Shown: in pieces, positions 5,901 through 6,656 of the stretch
Position numbering within the stretch: the first letter of the stretch is position 1
Layout: the number at the start of each line of letters is the position of its first letter
Source of the DNA: Actinomycetota bacterium
Lineage (GTDB): Bacteria > Actinomycetota > Actinomycetes > Propionibacteriales > Nocardioidaceae
Direction: 5' to 3'
Length of the DNA stretch: 6,656 nucleotides
NCBI GenBank assembly: GCA_009702305.1
Contig: WLIH01000155.1
Span: 1 to 6,656, forward strand
Program-made: the position numbers and the translations under genes
The notes under the pieces: model-generated
Told to the model about the DNA's origin: nothing
Seen by the model: the letters and a program-made list of their open reading frames with translations, nothing else
Database searches by the model: none

Positions 5901-6656
5901 TCCTTGATCGTGAGTGCGCCGGGCGCGACCACGATCGAGTCGAGGCTGAGGTCGTGGCCGCCCAGGTCGAGCACCAACGGCTCCTTGCCATTCGACCCGG
6001 CGGGGACGGTCAGCGATCCCGCGGGCGCGGCGATGTCGTCCGAGAGGCGAATCGTGGTGCTCTGACCCTCACCGGTGCCGAACGTCGCCAGCTCCGCCTG
6101 GAGCTCGGCCAGCGAGCCAGCCAGAGCGACGCCCTTCTTGAGCACGACGGGGTAGAGGGCAGTGATGCCCTCGGCCAGCACTGTCGCCGTGCCGATCCGT
6201 GAGCCGCCCGAGGGGGTGGTGCCCCATCGCACGTACTCGTCATCGGCGACCACGATCTCCGGGAACTCCAGACCCACCGCATCGAGGCTGGTGCCGAAGA
6301 TCGTCTTCGTCACGGTGGTCCCACCAGGCGGGTTGAACGTCACCGTGCGAGTCGTGCCGGCCACGTTGGTCGCAGTCACCTCAATGTCTGTCGCTATCAC
6401 ACCGTTGTTGGTCAGCAGGCCCTCACCGGTGATCGCGGCGATGGCCTTGCCGGCCTTGCGCAGGTCACCCTTCGCACCGACCGTGAACGTGGTGCCGGTC
6501 GGAAGCACCTGCACGCCACCGATGTCGAGCCGAGCGTTGATCGTCACCTTGCCGCCGACCCCGCCCTGCCCCAGAGCGAATGGCGCGGCGTCCGTTGTGA
6601 CCTCAGAGCGATCGACGGTGAGCAACCCGTAGGTCAGTCCGCCGGTGCCCGGCTGA
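2936..6656 (-). CDS. Large repetitive secreted or surface protein with InlB B-repeat-like modules (5' end outside window)
   Basis: 1239 residues are visible and the frame is open at the window edge, so the signal peptide and true start are missing; the TTG at 6625 is not needed as a start. Numbering from the edge, beta-rich segments (about 1-99, 175-413, 498-617, 706-830) alternate with four InlB B-repeat-like modules (100-171, 414-495, 618-700, 831-916). The beta-rich parts carry DLGGHDLSL, DLNGQEVTL and DLNGRALTL followed by GGTLTVTG-type strands, suggesting a beta-helix. A Gly/Pro-rich linker (919-954, with TPTPTPDPEPE) leads to two Ig-like domains (955-1037 with YQWQV and ITAPGYETRV; 1052-1146 with VRWLADGVPI and LRAPGYVMSRS) and a C-terminal domain (1147-1239) ending in LTGC. 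There is no LPXTG signal or terminal membrane helix. A role in adhesion or the cell surface is likely from the families; the ligand is unknown. The four visible cysteines are at 720, 746, 1210 and 1239. Confidence 0.8.
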   Translation of the reverse strand, partial: QPGTGGLTYGLLTVDRSEVTTDAAPFALGQGGVGGKVTINARLDIGGVQVLPTGTTFTVGAKGDLRKAGKAIAAITGEGLLTNNGVIATDIEVTATNVAGTTRTVTFNPPGGTTVTKTIFGTSLDAVGLEFPEIVVADDEYVRWGTTPSGGSRIGTATVLAEGITALYPVVLKKGVALAGSLAELQAELATFGTGEGQSTTIRLSDDIAAPAGSLTVPAGSNGKEPLVLDLGGHDLSLDSIVVAPGALTIKDTTSTTSDPGGTLTVAPSEEGPAGPGVRLAGASTLKVASGRLSVTASPHQPGIGAASGDTAAGSVVVTGGALTALAEEPGSTAIGGLEDGVLGTFEVRGGRAVVRGLSTDRTSVTIGANGVLEVAVANEIRVRGIDGSATVTNDGVILGDLAGVKAPVAPNNAIVTFDVGAGALPDGVAGSPRIYAATLTAGGRELPTPTRPGYTFDGWYVGDEVFTATTTLPSATSIDGRVSPGARTVTARWTPISAEVSDLTGLKEAIAAPTGLIKLIGPLVTDEVIDFGDTESVLDLNGQEVTLAGVKLGAALTVRGGTLGVTGASKLGDYRLTVASTATIVGSRNASIEGNLGSVLQVEGAVKVPFVEATKYRGLVFSVAPAGTIDGTLVTAGSFDGAGATFPAGPVVEGKKFLGWTTTENPGTTPTYVTATSGLGAGSTTDGQATTVTLYPQYADRPPITEVSSAAELAEALTCGGGITAPVSIKLAGPATLTDAVSGTCAASIDLNGRALTLGDLTAAGDLTIAGGTLTVTGTLGLGTHTLTVGEGGTLASTGKGSVTADTGGIVNNGAITIPTAALPTSIKGRNYALTFDLAGATGEAPADVRALADSVAAGGSVLPIPTWAGFTFAGWFTAATGGTQVTAATGLSSLTTKTSVDGTPVPVSLFAQWTAVPVVVPPGGDGGGGAPTPTPTPDPEPELPLPPTAPPSVVGRPVVGGTLAAVVELPAVAGASAAYQWQVVLADGTLLDIAGADSAEYLVPAEYAGLELQLVVTITAPGYETRVATYRFPGGAGEVQLGSLLRERPMIVGLRGGIPVTGRKLRLDVGVVATAATSARVAPGVPGLKVRVRWLADGVPIRGASRRVFRPGAGQLGKALSVRVTLRAPGYVMSRSTSKATKPVVLGKSLLAPAKVMVGKRAPLVVKSPPAAASYRLMVGSVEIAAGRVGHPGAVWTRSPLIPTFLSCGIARFRLAWLDRRGRVIARDGTRARLTGC
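3794..3901 (-). other. Gly/Pro-rich linker within the surface protein
   Basis: It codes for VVVPPGGDGGGG, then alternating Thr-Pro and acidic-Pro residues up to LPLPPTAPPS. Such stretches act as extended spacers, often crossing cell-wall layers. It separates the repeat region, which faces the N-terminus, from the two Ig-like domains. Confidence 0.75.
3908..4165 (-). repeat. InlB B-repeat-like module 4 of the surface protein
   Basis: It begins YALTFDLAGATG, has VLPIPTWAGFTFAGWFTAA as the central motif and ends PVSLFAQWT, close to the family consensus. SVDGTPV before the last strand matches the insert of modules 2 and 3. It directly precedes the Gly/Pro linker. Confidence 0.8.
4556..4804 (-). 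repeat. InlB B-repeat-like module 3 of the surface protein
   Basis: It begins GLVFSVAPAGT, has GKKFLGWTTTENPGTTPTY as the central motif and ends TTVTLYPQY. The inserted stretch STTDGQA corresponds to the Ser-x-Asp-Gly stretch of its neighbours. Confidence 0.7.
5171..5416 (-). repeat. InlB B-repeat-like module 2 of the surface protein
   Basis: This is the best match in the window to the Listeria-Bacteroides repeat. It starts AIVTFDVGAG, contains ELPTPTRPGYTFDGWYVGDE, and ends RTVTARWT. A Ser-x-Asp-Gly stretch (SIDGRVSPG) before the last strand is shared with modules 3 and 4. Confidence 0.8.
6143..6358 (-). repeat. InlB B-repeat-like module 1 of the surface protein
   Basis: This is the most divergent copy. 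It opens with RTVTFNPPGGT, has YVRWGTTPSGGS where the usual GY-x-F-x-GWyt motif lies, and closes with GITALYPV, the counterpart of LyaqW. Family: Listeria-Bacteroides repeat (Flg_new). Confidence 0.6.

Noticed and set aside
3998..6202. A 734-codon open frame on the plus strand opposite the giant gene
   Set aside because: Its composition is Arg/Gly/Asp-rich without recognisable domains, and it lies wholly antisense to a frame with clear repeat modules. Long antisense frames are common in high-GC genomes.
6491..6505. LPTGT in the giant protein as a possible sortase motif
   Set aside because: The order is L-P-T-G-T, not L-P-x-T-G, and it lies far from the C-terminus with no hydrophobic tail after it.

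Overview
The window has the very high GC content, GTG/TTG start codons and leaderless promoter layout of an actinobacterium. The style of the proteins suggests the Nocardioides/Aeromicrobium group of Propionibacteriales, but that placement is an impression and not a search result. No single undescribed system is evident. The most unusual content is a very large repetitive surface protein, next to what looks like an old integration scar at a histidine tRNA gene.

Left part (1-1576, minus strand): a compact run of genes reading leftward. A MauE/DoxX-type membrane redox protein (1061-1576) overlaps by 20 bases a membrane-anchored DsbA-like thioredoxin-fold protein (355-1080). Thirteen bases later begins an adenosine-deaminase-family enzyme, cut off by the window edge. 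The MauE and DsbA-like proteins probably form a thiol-redox pair at the cytoplasmic membrane; the deaminase is probably only co-transcribed with them.

Middle (1577-2440, plus strand): a 72-base divergent intergenic region separates the redox genes from orn (oligoribonuclease, 1649-2272). Both sides show a -10-like hexamer 7-8 bases before the start codon, the usual arrangement for leaderless transcripts. Downstream of orn lie a tRNA-His(GTG) gene with a recognisable G-1/C73 pair and a perfect 14-bp hairpin that probably ends its transcript.

Scar region (2441-2935): a cluster of CCTTG/CAAGG motifs, a 64-codon reading frame resembling only the N-terminal end of a tyrosine-type phage or island integrase, and an untranslated stretch with a nested inverted repeat. 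Together these suggest that an element once integrated at the tRNA and later decayed or rearranged.

Right part (2936-6656, minus strand): the 3' portion of a giant gene whose start lies beyond the window, with 1239 residues visible. It encodes a secreted or surface protein built from repeated units. Each unit is a beta-strand-rich, DLNG-containing segment followed by an InlB B-repeat-like (Listeria-Bacteroides repeat) module. A Gly/Pro-rich linker, two Ig-like domains and a C-terminal domain without a sortase signal follow. It converges on the orn/tRNA side.
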